This document shows, in pieces, positions 44,255 through 56,681 of a stretch of 64,000 nt of DNA; position 1 is the first letter of the stretch; each line of letters starts with the position of its first letter. The notes beneath the pieces are model-generated. The model ran no database searches. It was given only the letters and a program-made list of their open reading frames with translations, and was not told the DNA's origin. The stretch spans positions 13,535,501-13,599,500 of the forward strand of contig CM057146.1 of assembly GCA_029964075.1 (NCBI GenBank). Direction: 5' to 3'. This DNA is from Patiria pectinifera (taxonomy: Eukaryota > Echinodermata > Asteroidea > Valvatida > Asterinidae). A program made the position numbers and the translations under genes.

Positions 44255-47200
44255 TTTTCTCCATAAATTCATCATATTTTCATCACATCATTTTTTGGAA
44301 GAATATTCCAAGGTCAAGTAAGGAAATTGCATGACATGTCTTTTCTCAAATCCCAGTTTCCGCATCAACCATGTTCATTTGTATAAACAGTTATTTCTTG
44401 AGAATTGGCCCATATTTGGGGCTATCCAAAAATAATTAAAAATTCAACGTCAAACAATGAAGGAAAAAAAGTGTTCCCTTTTTTCTCTTGTAAGAAAAAT
44501 TCAGATAATTTCATGCAATTTTGTTTTACTTCACCTTCATTTTAAAAAGGGAAATAGTGTAAAAAAAAAAAATGATAGAGCAATCCTTGCACATGTTTAA
44601 TTGACTGCTTACCTTTATTCTTCCATAAATGCATTGTATTTCGTAACATTTCTTTTAATTATTTTTGGAAGAATATCCAAGGTCAAGTAAGGAAATTGCA
44701 TGAAATGTCTTTTCTCCGATTCCAAGCTTCCGCATCGACCACGTTCAATTTTTAAACAGTTATTTCTTGAAAATTGGCCCATATTTGGGGCTATCCAAAA
44801 ATAAGTAAAAATACAACGTCAAACGATGAAGGAGAAAAAGTGTTCCCTTTTCCTCTTGTAAGAAAAATTCAGATAATTTCATGCAATTTTGTTTTACTTC
44901 ACCTTCATTTTAAAAAGGGAAATAGTGTAAAAAAAAAATGATAGAGCAATCCTTGCACATATTTAATTAACTGCTTACCTTTATTCTTCCATAAATGCAT
45001 TGTATTTGGTAACATTTCTTTTAATTATTTTTGGAAGAATAATCCAAGGTCAAGTAAGGAAATTGCATGAAATGTCTTTTCTCCGATCCTAAGTTTCCGC
45101 ATCGACCACGTTCAATTTTTAAACAGTTATTTCTTGAGAATTGGCCCATATTTTGGGCTATCCAAAAATATAAAAAAAAATACAACGTCAAACAATGAAG
45201 GAGAAAAAGTGTTCCCTTTTCCTCTTGTAAGAAAAATTCAGATAATTTCATGCAATTTTGTTTTACTTCACCTTCATTTTAAAAAGGGAAATAGTGTAAA
45301 AAAAAAATGATAGAGCAATCCTTGCACATATTTAATTAACTGCTTACCTTTATTCTTCCATAAATGCATTGTATTTGGTAACATTTCTTTTAATTATTTT
45401 TGGAAGAATAATCCAAGGTCAAGTAAGGAAATTGCATGAAATGTCTTTTCTCCGATCCTAAGTTTCCGCATCGACCACGTTCAATTTTTAAACCGTTATT
45501 TCTTGAGAATTGGCCCATATTTTGGGCTATCCAAAAATATAAAAAAAAATACAACGTCAAACAATGAAGGAAAAAAAGTGTTCCCTTTTCCTCTTGTAAG
45601 AAAAATTCAGATAATTTCATGCAATTTTGTTTTACTTCACCTTCATTTTAAAAAGGGAAATAGTGTAAAAAAAAAAATGATAGAGCAATCCTTGCACATA
45701 TTTAATTAACTGCTTACCTTTAGTTTTCCATAAATGCATTGTATTTGGTAACATTTCTTTTAATTATGTTTGGAAGAATAATCCAAGGTCAAGTAAGGAA
45801 ATTGCATGAAATGTCTTTTCTCCGATCCTAAGTTTCCGCATCGACCACGTTCAATTTTTAAACAGTTATTTCTTGAGAATTGGCCCATATTTTGGGCTAT
45901 CCAAAATATTTAACAGAGTTGTAATGACTCGAGTCAATGACTCGACTCGAGTCCGACTCGAGTCACATTTTTTGGTGACTCGACTCGACTCGAGTCCCGA
46001 CAGGTAAATGACTCGACTCGACTCGAGTCACTGCGAGCAAATGACTCGACTCGACTCGAGTCCCTCATCAGAATGACTCGACTCGACTCGAGGAAGGCTA
46101 ATAAGACTCGAGTCCCAAAAATAAAAGCAAAAGTTACTTGCGAAAAATATTTGCAATGACTTACGCCGCGCCGTTCGCGTTGCCAGTTTTTGTTCACGTC
46201 ACGTTATGTTCGCGAATTATGTACGTTCATATACAGCGGCCGTCTGTTTTCCTTCCTCCATTATGATACAACAAACATACACCGTGTCGCGGACTCCCAC
46301 CTTGTGGTTCTATAGCATGTAATGCTAAATCCGGAACCAGACTTAAAACGCATTTCTCAATCCGTGGTTTCATCATTGGTTTCGGGCAATTTCTTATAAA
46401 GCTCTTGGTGGAACGCTGGCTAAATTTATGTCCCGATTTCACACACACAAAAATGGATACGGATGGGACCACCTTTAAATAATCAGAAACAGTTTTGTAT
46501 AATGTAATTAGGTTTTGACGTTGTCAGCGATCAGCGAACAACAAAATCTAAACCCGAAGCCAAAACAGTTATAAGACCGAAGTTTCACATCTTCTTATCT
46601 GTGACGTGAGTTAGCAATGGAAACTGTTGGTTGGGTACCTTACAGCATACTTTTTGTCTTTGGATTTTCGTAATAGACTGGTGCCTTGTATTCTTTTTCT
46701 CTTGTGTTTGTTACTTTTTATTGTAATTTATTATATAGTGTTCAAATATTTGTGACTCGAATTGACTCGAGCTAAATACTTGACTCGACTCGACTCGACT
46801 CGACCACACACCGTGACTCGACTCGACTCGACTCGACCTTCCGACCTAATGACTCGACTCGACTCGAGTCACTTCTTTAAAATGACTCGACTCGACTCGA
46901 GTCACAAAAATCAGTGACTCGTTACAACTCTGATATTTAAAGAAAAATACAACGTCAAACAATGAAGGAAAAAAAGTGTTCCCTTTTCCTCTTGTAAGAA
47001 AAATTCAGATAATTTCATGCAATTTTGTTTTACTTCACCTTCATTTTCAAAAGGGAAATAGTGTAAGAAAAAATATGATAGAGCAATCCTTGCACATGTT
47101 TAATTGACTGCTTACCTTTATTCTTCCATAAATGCATTGTATTTCGTAACATTTCTTTTAATTATTTTTGGAAGAATATCCAAGGTCAAGTAAGGAAATT

Positions 47201-48000
47201 GCATGAAATGTCTTTTCTCCGATTCCAAGCTTCCGCATCGACCACGTTCAATTTTTAAACAGTTATTTCTTGAGAATTGGCCCATATTTGGGGCTATCCA
47301 AAAATAAGTAAAACTTCAACGTCAAATAAAGAAAGGAAAAAAAATGTTCCCTTTTCATTTTGTAAGAAAAATTCAGATAATTTCATGCAATTTTGTTTTT
47401 ACTTCATCTTCATTTTAAAAAGGGAAGTATAAAAAAATGATTGAACAATCCTTGTACATGTATAATTGACTGCTTTACCTTAATTCTTTTATAAATGCAT
47501 TATATTTCATCACATTTCTTTAGTAATATTGTTGGAAGAATAATCCAAGGTCAAGTAAGGAATATTGCATGAAATGTCTTTTCTCCGATCTCCAGTTTCT
47601 GCATTAACCTCACACACTATTTCTTGGCTATATTTCTTTGTATTTGGCCCATATTGGGGCAATCCAAAAAATAAAAAGTAAAAATTTAACATCAAGCAAT
47701 GAAGGAAAAAAGTGTTTCATTTCCTCTTGTAAGGAAAATTCAGATAATTTCATGCAATTTGTTTTACTTCACCTTGGAAAAAACGTATGTAGTGTAGAAA
47801 AATGCTTGAGCCATTCTTGTAGATGTACCATTTACTGCATTCCAAGTAACTGTATTTGTATAATACTCTGTAGTTTGATCTGGCTTAGTGTCAAACGAAA
47901 CGAGAACCAAACTAATCATGAAAACTGATCGAGAAATGATACTTTTACATGGAGAGTTACATGATTCAAGATCCAAAATTAACCTCAAAAGGAATTTTGT
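44255..48000. repeat. Tandem array, ~370-bp units, split by a transposon
   Basis: The marker ccaaggtcaagtaaggaaat recurs at about 44308, 44680, 45045, 45414 and 45783, then after an insertion at about 47180 and 47547. Each unit includes tgaaatgtcttttctccgat, a caccacgttcaa-like block, gggctatccaaaaat, gttcccttttcctcttgtaa and a tttaaaaagggaaatagtgt block. Central copies are nearly identical, outer ones more diverged. Related, older copies lie at 61530-62620. The frames at 45021-45251 and 45390-45620 repeat the same peptide because the units repeat; they are not genes. Confidence 0.85.
45914..46932. mobile_element. hAT transposon, non-autonomous, 1019 bp
   Basis: Ends CAGAGTTGTAATGACTCGAG and TGACTCGTTACAACTCTG are inverted repeats of hAT type, and atatttaa occurs at 45906-45913 and 46933-46940, a perfect 8-bp target duplication, also typical of hAT. 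Both ends are packed with gactcgactcgagtc strings. It sits inside a 370-bp array unit, so it is younger than that array. No transposase frame is evident in the middle (46100-46740). Confidence 0.88.
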
Positions 48001-48340
48001 TTTACTCCATCAAAAAATTAAAGACTTCTTGTTGGAGGGGGTGGTGTAAAGATGTCTGAATTATTAAGGCCCGGCGTTATTAATTTTGTCAAAAATTTGA
48101 AATTTTTAAACCAAATCTTGGGAAATCTTTGATCAGTTATGAAGTCTGAAGGACGTCGCAAATAGGCCAGACATGGAGGGAGGAATATCTTAGCTCCCCA
48201 CAAAACATTCAGGAATTTCTCCTTTTAAAATCTTCGTTTGTACTTCTTTCTAATTCCCAAAAGACTAGCTCGCTTGTTTGTATAGAGTCACATTTTGTGT
48301 TCGAATTGACTAATATTCTAATAAACAGTGTAGGTTAAGC
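48001..48340. repeat. Dispersed repeat following the 370-bp array
   Basis: gtgtcaaacga-cgagaacca, catgaaaactgatcgaga, gatgtctgaatt-t-aaggccc, and tacttctttctaattcc with tagctcgcttg match 62335-62990 and partly 63235-63480, in the same order. So the array and this tail are parts of one larger repeated unit present at two places in the window. Confidence 0.65.
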
Positions 48341-48724
48341 AGCGCACTTCTTTTTCGATTTTGATTTACTCGGTATTTTTTTTTTTTTTTTTAGGCAACC
48401 CCCTATGTTTTTAAGGTCTATGGAATATCGGCTAGCACGGCAAGCGTCCGTGATATGCTCGCGGTTTCGGTGATTAATTATGCAAAACCATCACATCTTG
48501 ACCTCCAGATTCTGACCATTCAGCGGGCGCCTTCCATCGGGTCTTCGGTAACCCCTTGTTGTGTTGAGTGCGTTCTATTACTTCCCCCGCGCTTACTCGT
48601 GCAAGCGCGACAGCGTTCAATTTACCTCTCACGTGACTTCTCGCGTTTACTCGAGCCTGGCCCAAGTGACCGACTCGCCGAGCCGGTTAGTTGGGTAGGT
48701 ATCCCATAAAGCCATGCAATAAAC

Positions 48725-48934
48725 ATGGCTGCCAACGTGACGTCCGGCAGGCGCCTCAGGCCGTGTGCTTCTAGAACTACAGCTACGTCTATTGTCAGCC
48801 CGTCCCAACGTATTTTCAATGGGCTCGGACCGAAACTTTACCCAAAGAAACCGTTTGTTTATTTAGCTCCACTGCGCATGTCTGTCTTCATGCGAGCAGG
48901 CGCGAGTAAGCTGGTGGAAGTAATCGAACAATAG
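48725..48934 (+). CDS. Weak candidate: 69-residue ORF after CpG-rich stretch
   Basis: An ATG in good context (aaacATGG) opens 69 codons starting MAANVTSGRRLRPCASRTT and ending KLVEVIEQ. The upstream 150 bp are CpG-rich (cgcgcttactcgtgcaagcg), as in a promoter. No domain is recognised, and dispersed repeats begin right after it, so it may be a chance frame or a first exon. Confidence 0.25.
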   Translation: MAANVTSGRRLRPCASRTTATSIVSPSQRIFNGLGPKLYPKKPFVYLAPLRMSVFMRAGASKLVEVIEQ

Positions 48935-49260
48935 ACATTATGTATGATGAATCGAACGCACTCCATATTATGACGTACGTGCGCGTGCGTGCAGGTGCGC
49001 GTATGCGAGGTATAAAATGATTGAACCAGCAAACCTTAAAATGGCCTCGATAACGTAGCATGCTCGGCAAACGTGCATCACGGTACAGAAATTCATGTAC
49101 ATGTACATGTACAAAATGTACATATACATATAGCTTGTGCCAGCTGTAGACTAATAATGTAGGACTAGTGACATATTGTTCAAACACACATAGGCCTAGA
49201 GTACCACGAATTGCGACGCATCTCTGTGTGAGCCTCAGAAACCCTTATACCTATGTGTAC
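48935..49260. repeat. Dispersed repeat; empty-site relative of the foldback locus
   Basis: gctcggcaaacgt-catcac, gtgccagctgtagactaat, gtaggactagtgaca, gtaccacgaattgcgacg and gagcctcagaaaccc match, in order, 50250-50401 and then 53325-53350. The copy here has no insertion, so it shows the pre-insertion state of the foldback locus. It includes a tgtacatgtacatgtaca run (49098). Confidence 0.7.
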
Positions 49261-49334
49261 TCCTAGGCGTCCTCTCTATTTCGGATTCGCCTGCTATTTG
49301 GGTTCCAAACTTGAAGATTCCAGCTCGGCATTAC

Positions 49335-49867
49335 AAAGGGACACTAGGTCCTGGAACAGCCCAATTGGGCTACAAAACGCGCTTTGAACGAGATTATGTT
49401 AACCGGAAAGAACATTAAAAACTAGGATAGAAACATCCACACAACTATCCTTTAAAAACTGGGCGTGTTTGTGTTATTCCTGTATTATGCGTGCGAGAAT
49501 GAATTTCAGGGTCCACTTTTACGACCCCATAAATCCGAGCCGATTGGATGCTAGTTGTGATTTCATTCGTACGCGTAAAGTGTTCGCCTTTTGCGGAAGT
49601 TGAAGAAAGCACTTTTTTTTACATTGGTGATTGGTCACCGCTGTTCCCGAGACACACAACGTGTATATCGTACAGTGTATGAGAACGACACGAAAAACGT
49701 ATTCGTACTCCGTCGTGTCCGATGTAAACAACCGGGTTTTTTTTCGTCTTTTCTCGGGAACGATAAGACATTAGTTGGTTTCCTTTCAACCACATGTTTG
49801 AAATAGGATAAGTAAACAATCTAAAACATGAAATTTTCGGAGATTTCAGGACCTAGTGCCCCTTTAA
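49335..49867. mobile_element. Small inverted-repeat element (~530 bp)
   Basis: aaagggacactaggtcctg at the left faces caggacctagtgccccttt at the right. The interior frames (49519-49819) overlap on both strands and have no family features. No target duplication could be fixed with confidence. Confidence 0.55.
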
Positions 49868-50401
49868 TGTTTTCTTACATAAATATCAAATTGTATAATA
49901 TATGAAGCAAGTGTTTTTTTTTATAATTTAATCGGACCATTATAGTTTTTAATGACAAAGCCAAAGTGGGAACGAAGCCGAGCTTTGAAAAATGGCCGTC
50001 ATTTTTTTTTTTTTTTTAGCCCGGGAGACGTCAGGGTGTCGGGAAGGAATTGTCAGGTCAGGGAACAAGACTGGTCGACCTCAAGTTCAACAACTTATAC
50101 AACCACAACAGAAAAAAAAACAGAAAATAAAAAAGTCCCCCAAGATAACCGTGATTATATAGTTGCGCAATACTGTGATTGCGAAATATATAGGGGAATC
50201 CTCGCATGCCAATGCGTTTAGTCATCGGGCGTGCATATGACGTCACGTAGTAGCGCTCGGCAAACGTACATCACTGCTTTATGTACTAGGAATGCATGTA
50301 TACGTGCATGTCAGCTGAAGACTCATTTAATAGTGTAGGAATAGTGACATCGTTCACAAAACGCACATAGTGTACCACGAATTGCGACGTAGCGCGCGTT
50401 G
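49868..50401. other. Spacer and left part of the dispersed repeat
   Basis: 49868-50210 holds T and A runs (50004-50018, 50111-50119) and no gene. 50215-50401 is the left part of the repeat seen whole at 48935-49260. Confidence 0.5.
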
Positions 50402-53320
50402 TAGTCCAGCGGATATGTGAAAAAATTGTGCACTTTTGCATAAAAGCGTGAAACTTGGCACAGATGTTTATATTCATGCGAGAAAATGTTTAAGATGTGG
50501 AGCCATTGCAAATTTACTCTTTTAGGGGCGTGGCATCCATTTAAAAAAGGGGGGCGGGACTTGTCGTGCCCGCAGTGAAAATTGTTTTCCCACCTGTTAC
50601 AAAAGCAGGAAACTTCACAAAGACATAATTATAAAGATTATTAGTGTTTTCCAGATTCGGAGCCACCACAAAAGTACCTTTTTTGGGGGGCGTGGCAGCC
50701 ATTAAAATAAAAGGGGGGGGTAAATTATTATGCCCACTTTGGAAAACATTGTGCCCATATTTCATGAACGAATAAAACGTCCCACAGAAGTTTATATTCA
50801 TGAGAAAAAAATTCCAGATGTGGAGCCATCTCGAACACACTCTTTTAGGGGCGTGGCAACCTTATAAGAAAAAAAGGGGGCGGGGTTTTCATCATGCCCA
50901 CCCTGGAAATATTGTTCCCACACTCATAGAGAAATGGAACTTTCCACAAACATTGACATTCATGAGAAAAAAAATTCCAGATGTGGAGCCATCTCGAACA
51001 CACCCTTTTAGGGGCGTGGCAACCATATAAGAAAAAAGGGGGCGGGGTTTTCATTTTGCCCACCCTGGAAATATTGTTCCCACACTCATAGAGAAATGGA
51101 ACTTTCCATAAACATTGACATTCATGAGAAAAAAAAATCCAGATGTGGAGCCATCGCGAACACACCCTTTTAGGGGCGTGGCAGCCATATTGAAAAAAGG
51201 GGGCGGGGTTCTCATTATGCCCAACATGGGAAAAATGTGCCCACATCTCATAAACGAATGAAGCTATTCCCACAGACATTAATACTCACGAGAAAAAAAT
51301 CACACGTGGAGCCATCGTAAACACACCCTTTTAGGGGCGTGGCAGCCATAATAAAATGGGGGGGGGTAGTCATGATGCCCCTATAAAAGAAAGTTATGCC
51401 TACCTTTCATAAATGGATTAAATTCCACTAGGACAATATATTCATAAAAATCTTCTTTTTTTATAAATGTGAAGCCATCACAAACCTACCCTTTTAGAGG
51501 CGCGGCGTCCATTTTTAAAATGGCGGGGGGGTACTCAATATGCACAACGTGGAAAATTTTGACCGCTTTTTATATAATAAAATCTACCCCATATAGCTGT
51601 TTAATGTGTTGGAGTAGGGCCGCCTTTATAGTTGGAAGTTACTGTTGGCAAACCCTTTGTTTTCTTTCAGATTGCATTCTTGCCTCATCTATATTAACCC
51701 GGTTACTGTTAACCTTTCAACTGCAGCAATATCTGAATTGGGGTATAAACTGGGGTGCCTCAGTTAGTCCTGGAAAGACAAGTGTTACTTCTCCAAATAC
51801 ATTGTTTCCCCTGCCTTTTTTTCTGACAGACCAAAAGGGGTTGTGTGGTGGGGGTACACAGATTCATTGAATGTGAAGTCATAGTGGACGTGTCCACCAC
51901 TTTGTGAGGCGAGTACATCGTGTTGTTACCCAATCTGCTGTCAATGCGGCGCAACGGGTAGGGGGTAGGGGGATTATACACTCCCCCCCCCCCCTAAAAA
52001 AAGGATTTCAATGGCCGTTAAATGTTAAATGTTAGAGTTTAGGGCTGCCATTGTGTGCTGTGTATTTGTAATTATGAAATCACTCTGGAATTTAGATGTG
52101 CATGATAATATAGGTGCAAGTACACACATTGAACCCTATAACACGGGTTAGCCTACCGGTACTTACCCATGCTCTTTGGTGTAAGTCATTGTATTACCAA
52201 ATAATACAGGTTATGGGCCAATCAACATTATAAGAAATCAACAACAAAATATAAAAATTGCAATTGTGGGCACAGTGAGTAGGCCCCTCACACCCCTAAT
52301 AGGATGAGTTTGCTGTGGCTCTACATATGAATTTATTATCTTGCACCAAGTTTGTGTGAAGTTTAGTCATTTATGAAAGTTCGATGGTGGGCAAATGATT
52401 AGTAGCACCCCCCCCCCCATTTTTTAAAAATTAGATGCCATGCATCTAAAAGGATAAGTTTCTGATGGCTTCAAATTGTTGGGCATAATGAGAACCCCGC
52501 CCCCTTTTTTTCAATGTGGCTGCCACGCCCCTAAAAGGGTGTGTTCGCGATGGCTCCACATCCGGAATTGTTTTTCTCATGAATGTCAATGTCTGTGGAA
52601 AGTTCCATTTCTCTATGAGTGTGGGAACAATATTTCCAGGGTGGGCATAATGAAAACCCCGCCCCCCCCCTTTTTTTTCTTATACGGTTGCCACGCCCCT
52701 AAAAGGGTGTGTTCGAGATGGCTCCACATCTGGAATTTTTTTACTCACGAATGTCAATGTTTGTGGAAAGTTCAATTTCTCTATGAGTGTGGGAACAATA
52801 TTTCCAGGGTGGGCATAATGAAAACCCCGCCCCCCTTTTTTTTCTTATATGGTTGCCACGCCCCTAAAAGGGTGTGTTCGAGATGGCTCCACATCTGGAA
52901 TTCTTTTTCTCAAGAATATAAACGTCTGTGGGACGTTTTATTCGTTCATGAAATATGGGCACAATGTTTTCCAAAGTGGGCATAATAATTAAACCCCCCT
53001 TTTCTTTTAATGGCTGCCACGCCCCCAAAAAGGTACTTTTGTGGTGGCTCCTAATCTGGAAAACACTAATAATCTATATAATTATGTCTTTGTGAAGTTT
53101 CCTGCTTTTATGACAAGTGGGAAAAACCATTTTCACTGCGGGCACGACAAGTCCCGCCCCCCTTTTTTTAAATGGATGCCACGCCCCTAAAAGGGTAAAT
53201 TTGCGATGGCTCCACATCTAAAACATTTTCTCGCATGAATATTAACATCTGTGCCAAGTTTCACGCTTTTATGCAAAAGCGCACAATTCATCGATATTTT
53301 GTCACATATCCGCTGGACTA
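50402..53320. mobile_element. Foldback element with tandem-repeat arms
   Basis: The ends TAGTCCAGCGGATATGTGA and TCACATATCCGCTGGACTA are inverted, with ttg on both sides. The left arm (about 50402-51540) and right arm (about 52395-53320) are each a chain of 6-7 units of 161-168 bp, inverted to each other. A unit contains a gtggagccat block, ttttaggggcgtggc, a G-rich patch and a tatgccca block. Between them is a unique core of about 850 bp (51540-52395) without a transposase. The build resembles Foldback/Galileo-type transposons. The related empty site at 49206-49250 supports the boundaries. Confidence 0.82.
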
Positions 53321-53323
53321 TTG

Positions 53324-53939
53324 TGTGCGAGCCTCAGAAACCCTGGAATCCTGACTACATGTCTGATTTTTTTTTTCTCAAAATATGCATGACATGCCGT
53401 TTAGGGAGCTGTTTTCTTGAGTTTTGTTTCCAAAATATGAAATGGCGGCCGAAGGTTGAATGAAAGAACACATATTTAGGCCAGATAATAATGATTGATA
53501 GTAATACAAAAATGGAAATTAAAAATACAAATGTTCAAATTCTTTAAAATCACAACTTCATTGTTGCGTGCATCGTAACGGTTCGCCATGACGGTTCACC
53601 ATGCCATTTTGGCCAACAACTGTACAAAACACAGTTTGTGTTTAACTTGAAAGGCTCATTATGATACACAAACAATATACAATCCTTGTCAATTTGTTTG
53701 TATTCACTCATTCCGTTAATTTGCCGAAAAATCCATCGGTGATCCATCCAATCCAAAATATAAAGGAATTGAGTGACTCTGCTTCTTATATGATTTACAG
53801 TGGTGAACCGTGGTTATACACTATGGTTCGGTTGGATTTTTCGTCCAAATGGGGGATTAAAAACAAATTGAAGAAGATGACACGTTGTTTGTGTATCCTA
53901 ATACGGCTTTCACGTCGAACACAATCTGTATTTGTAAAA
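53324..53939. other. No gene seen
   Basis: 53324-53350 is the right part of the interrupted dispersed repeat. A 99-codon frame at 53661-53960 begins MIHKQYTILVNLFVF and has no recognised domain; AT-rich composition makes chance likely. Confidence 0.4.
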
Positions 53940-56619
53940 ACTAGTGCAGTGCCCGTCTAAAATGTGCATGTTCGGGAAACGCAAATTGCTTTACCGCTGG
54001 TATAGGTTGCATACTTGCGGAGTTTTGGAGAACTAATCGTGCAAACAACGCACGCGATTCAATGGTGTTGTTTTCACAGGTTGATCGCACACTTACGTCA
54101 ACATTTTTGCCAAGTTTGAAGTTCGACCACCTACAATGGTCGCTCAGTCGACAGCAAAAATAATGTGCCCGTGTACATACGAAAACATGGTATGCAGTGC
54201 TATTCACCCATTGATCTATTAGTATTCACCCATACTGGACAATGTATCGCCCTGCAATGCACGTGTTTTTCTGCTCTTCCTTTTTGCATTGTTTGCGTCA
54301 TATTGAGCACGCGCGCTTTGGCTTAAACATGACGTAAACAATTGAAAAGAACGACAGTGCGTGCGGGTGTTATGTTCTAAGCTATATATACTGACACGTT
54401 TGCCTCAGAAAATACTGCTTTTTGCAGCTTTTTCGAGAACCGCTGGTCCAAACAACTTCAAACTTTGCACTGCACATTCTGTTGTCCCGAAAAATATACC
54501 CGCCGATTTTCAACTTCATACGGTGCCCGGTTCTGGAGATAATCGACGGACAGACAGACAGACAGAGATTCCTGGAATTATAGTAAGACGAGTGCAGGGC
54601 CAGTCGAAAATGTGCGTGTTTGGAAGGCGCAGTTGAGAACTGCAGCTCGTGCAAACAACGCACATTATTCAATGGTGTGAACGCACACTCTCGCAAGTTA
54701 AACGCACAAAATGTCGTCACCCCCCTGGCACTGATATTTACCCCTACTGGACAATATGGTATCGCCCTACAACTGTAGGTCGTAGTTGTAGGGCGTAGTT
54801 GTAGGGCGATACCATATTGTATTAGAGTTGCTCAGTCGACCGCCTACATACAGTGCAGTGATGGTTGCTCAGTTGACTACAAAATGCATGTGCCCGTGCA
54901 TGCCACTCACGTATATGTACGTACGAAGACATGGTGTGCAGTGCTATCGCCCTACAATGTGCCCGTCCTTTTTGCACTGTTTGCGTCATACTGAGCACGC
55001 GCGCCTTATCTCGAACATGATGTAAACGTCCTTTTTTCCATTGTTTCGTCATATTGAGCACGCGCGCTTTTAGCTTTACATGACGTAAACAATTGAAAAG
55101 AACATCAGTGCGCGGTGTTATGTTCTAGGCTATATTCTGGCGCGCTAGGCCTCAGAAAATACTGCTTTTTTGCAGCTTTTTCGACAACCGCTGGTCCAAA
55201 CCACTTCAAACTCGGCACTGCACATTCTGTTGTCCCGAGCAACACTCCCGCCGATTTTCCACTTCACACGGTGCCCGATTCTGGAGATAATCGGCGGACA
55301 GACAGACAGACAGACAGACAGACAGAGATTCCTTGAATTGTAGTATAGACTAGTGCAGGGCCAGTCGAAAATGTACGGGCTCGGAAGGGGCAGTTGAGAA
55401 CTGCAGCTCGTGCAAAAAAACGCACATTATTCAATGGTGTGAACGCACACTCGCAAGTTAAACGCACAAAATGTCGTCACCCCCCGGCACTGATATTTAC
55501 CCCTACTGGACAAAATGGTATCGCCCTACAACTGTAGGGCGTAGGGCGGTACCATATTGTATTAGAGTTGCTCAGTCGACCCCCTACATACAGTGCAGTG
55601 ATGGTTGCTCAGTTAACTACAAAATGCATGTGCCCGTGCCCGTGCATGCCACTCACGTACGAAGACATTGTGCGCGGTGCTATCGCCCTACAATGTGCCC
55701 GTCCTCTTTTCCATTGTTGCGTCATATCAAGCACGCGCGCTTTTGGTCAAACATGACGTAAACAATTGAAAAGAACATCAGTGCGCGGAGTTCTAGGCTA
55801 TATTCTGGCGCGCTAGGCTTCAGAAAATACAGCTTTTTTGCAGCTTTTTCGAGAACCGCTGGTCCAAACCACTTCAAACTTGGCACTGCACATTCGGTTG
55901 TCCCGAGCAATACACCCGCCGATTTTCAACTCCATACGGTGCCCGGTTCCGGAGATAATCGGCGGACAGACAGACAGACAGACAGACAGACAGAGATTCC
56001 TTGAATTGTAGTATAGACTAGTGCAGGGCCAGTCGAAAATGTGCGTGTTCGGAAGGGGCATGTTGAGAACTGCAGCTCGTGCAAATAACGCACATTATTC
56101 AATGGTGTGAACGCACACTCGCAAGTTAAACGCACAAAATGTCGTCACCCCAGGGCACTGATATTTATCGCCTTACAACTGTAGGGCGTAGTTGTAGAGC
56201 GATACCATATTGTATTAGAGTTGCTCAGTCGACCGCCTACATAATAGTGCAGTGATGGTTGCTCAGTTAACTACAAAATGCATGTGCCCGTGCCCGTGCA
56301 TGCCACTCACGTACGAAGACATGGTGCGCGGTGCTATCGCCCTACAATGTGCCCGTCCTCTTTTCCATTGTTGCGTCATATCAAGCACACGCGCTTTTGC
56401 TCAAACATGACGTAAACAATTGAAAAGAACATCAGTGCGCGGAGTTCTAGGGCTATATTCTGGCACGCTAGGCTTCAGAAAATACAGCTTTTTTGCAGCT
56501 TTTTCGAGAACCGCTGGTCCAAACCACTTCAAACTTGGCACTGCACATTCGGTTGTCCCGAGCAATACACTCACCGATTTTCAACTCCATACGGTGCCCG
56601 GTTCTGGAGATAATCGGCG

Positions 56620-56681
<62 letters not shown>

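Noticed and set aside
45021-45620. Minus-strand 76-codon frames with identical peptides
   Set aside because: Products of the 370-bp tandem units, not independent genes.
46227-46472. 81-codon frame inside the hAT element as transposase
   Set aside because: No BED finger or hAT dimerisation motifs; too short.
53661-53960. 99-codon plus-strand frame
   Set aside because: AT-rich, no domain, no splice support, and next to repeat arrays.
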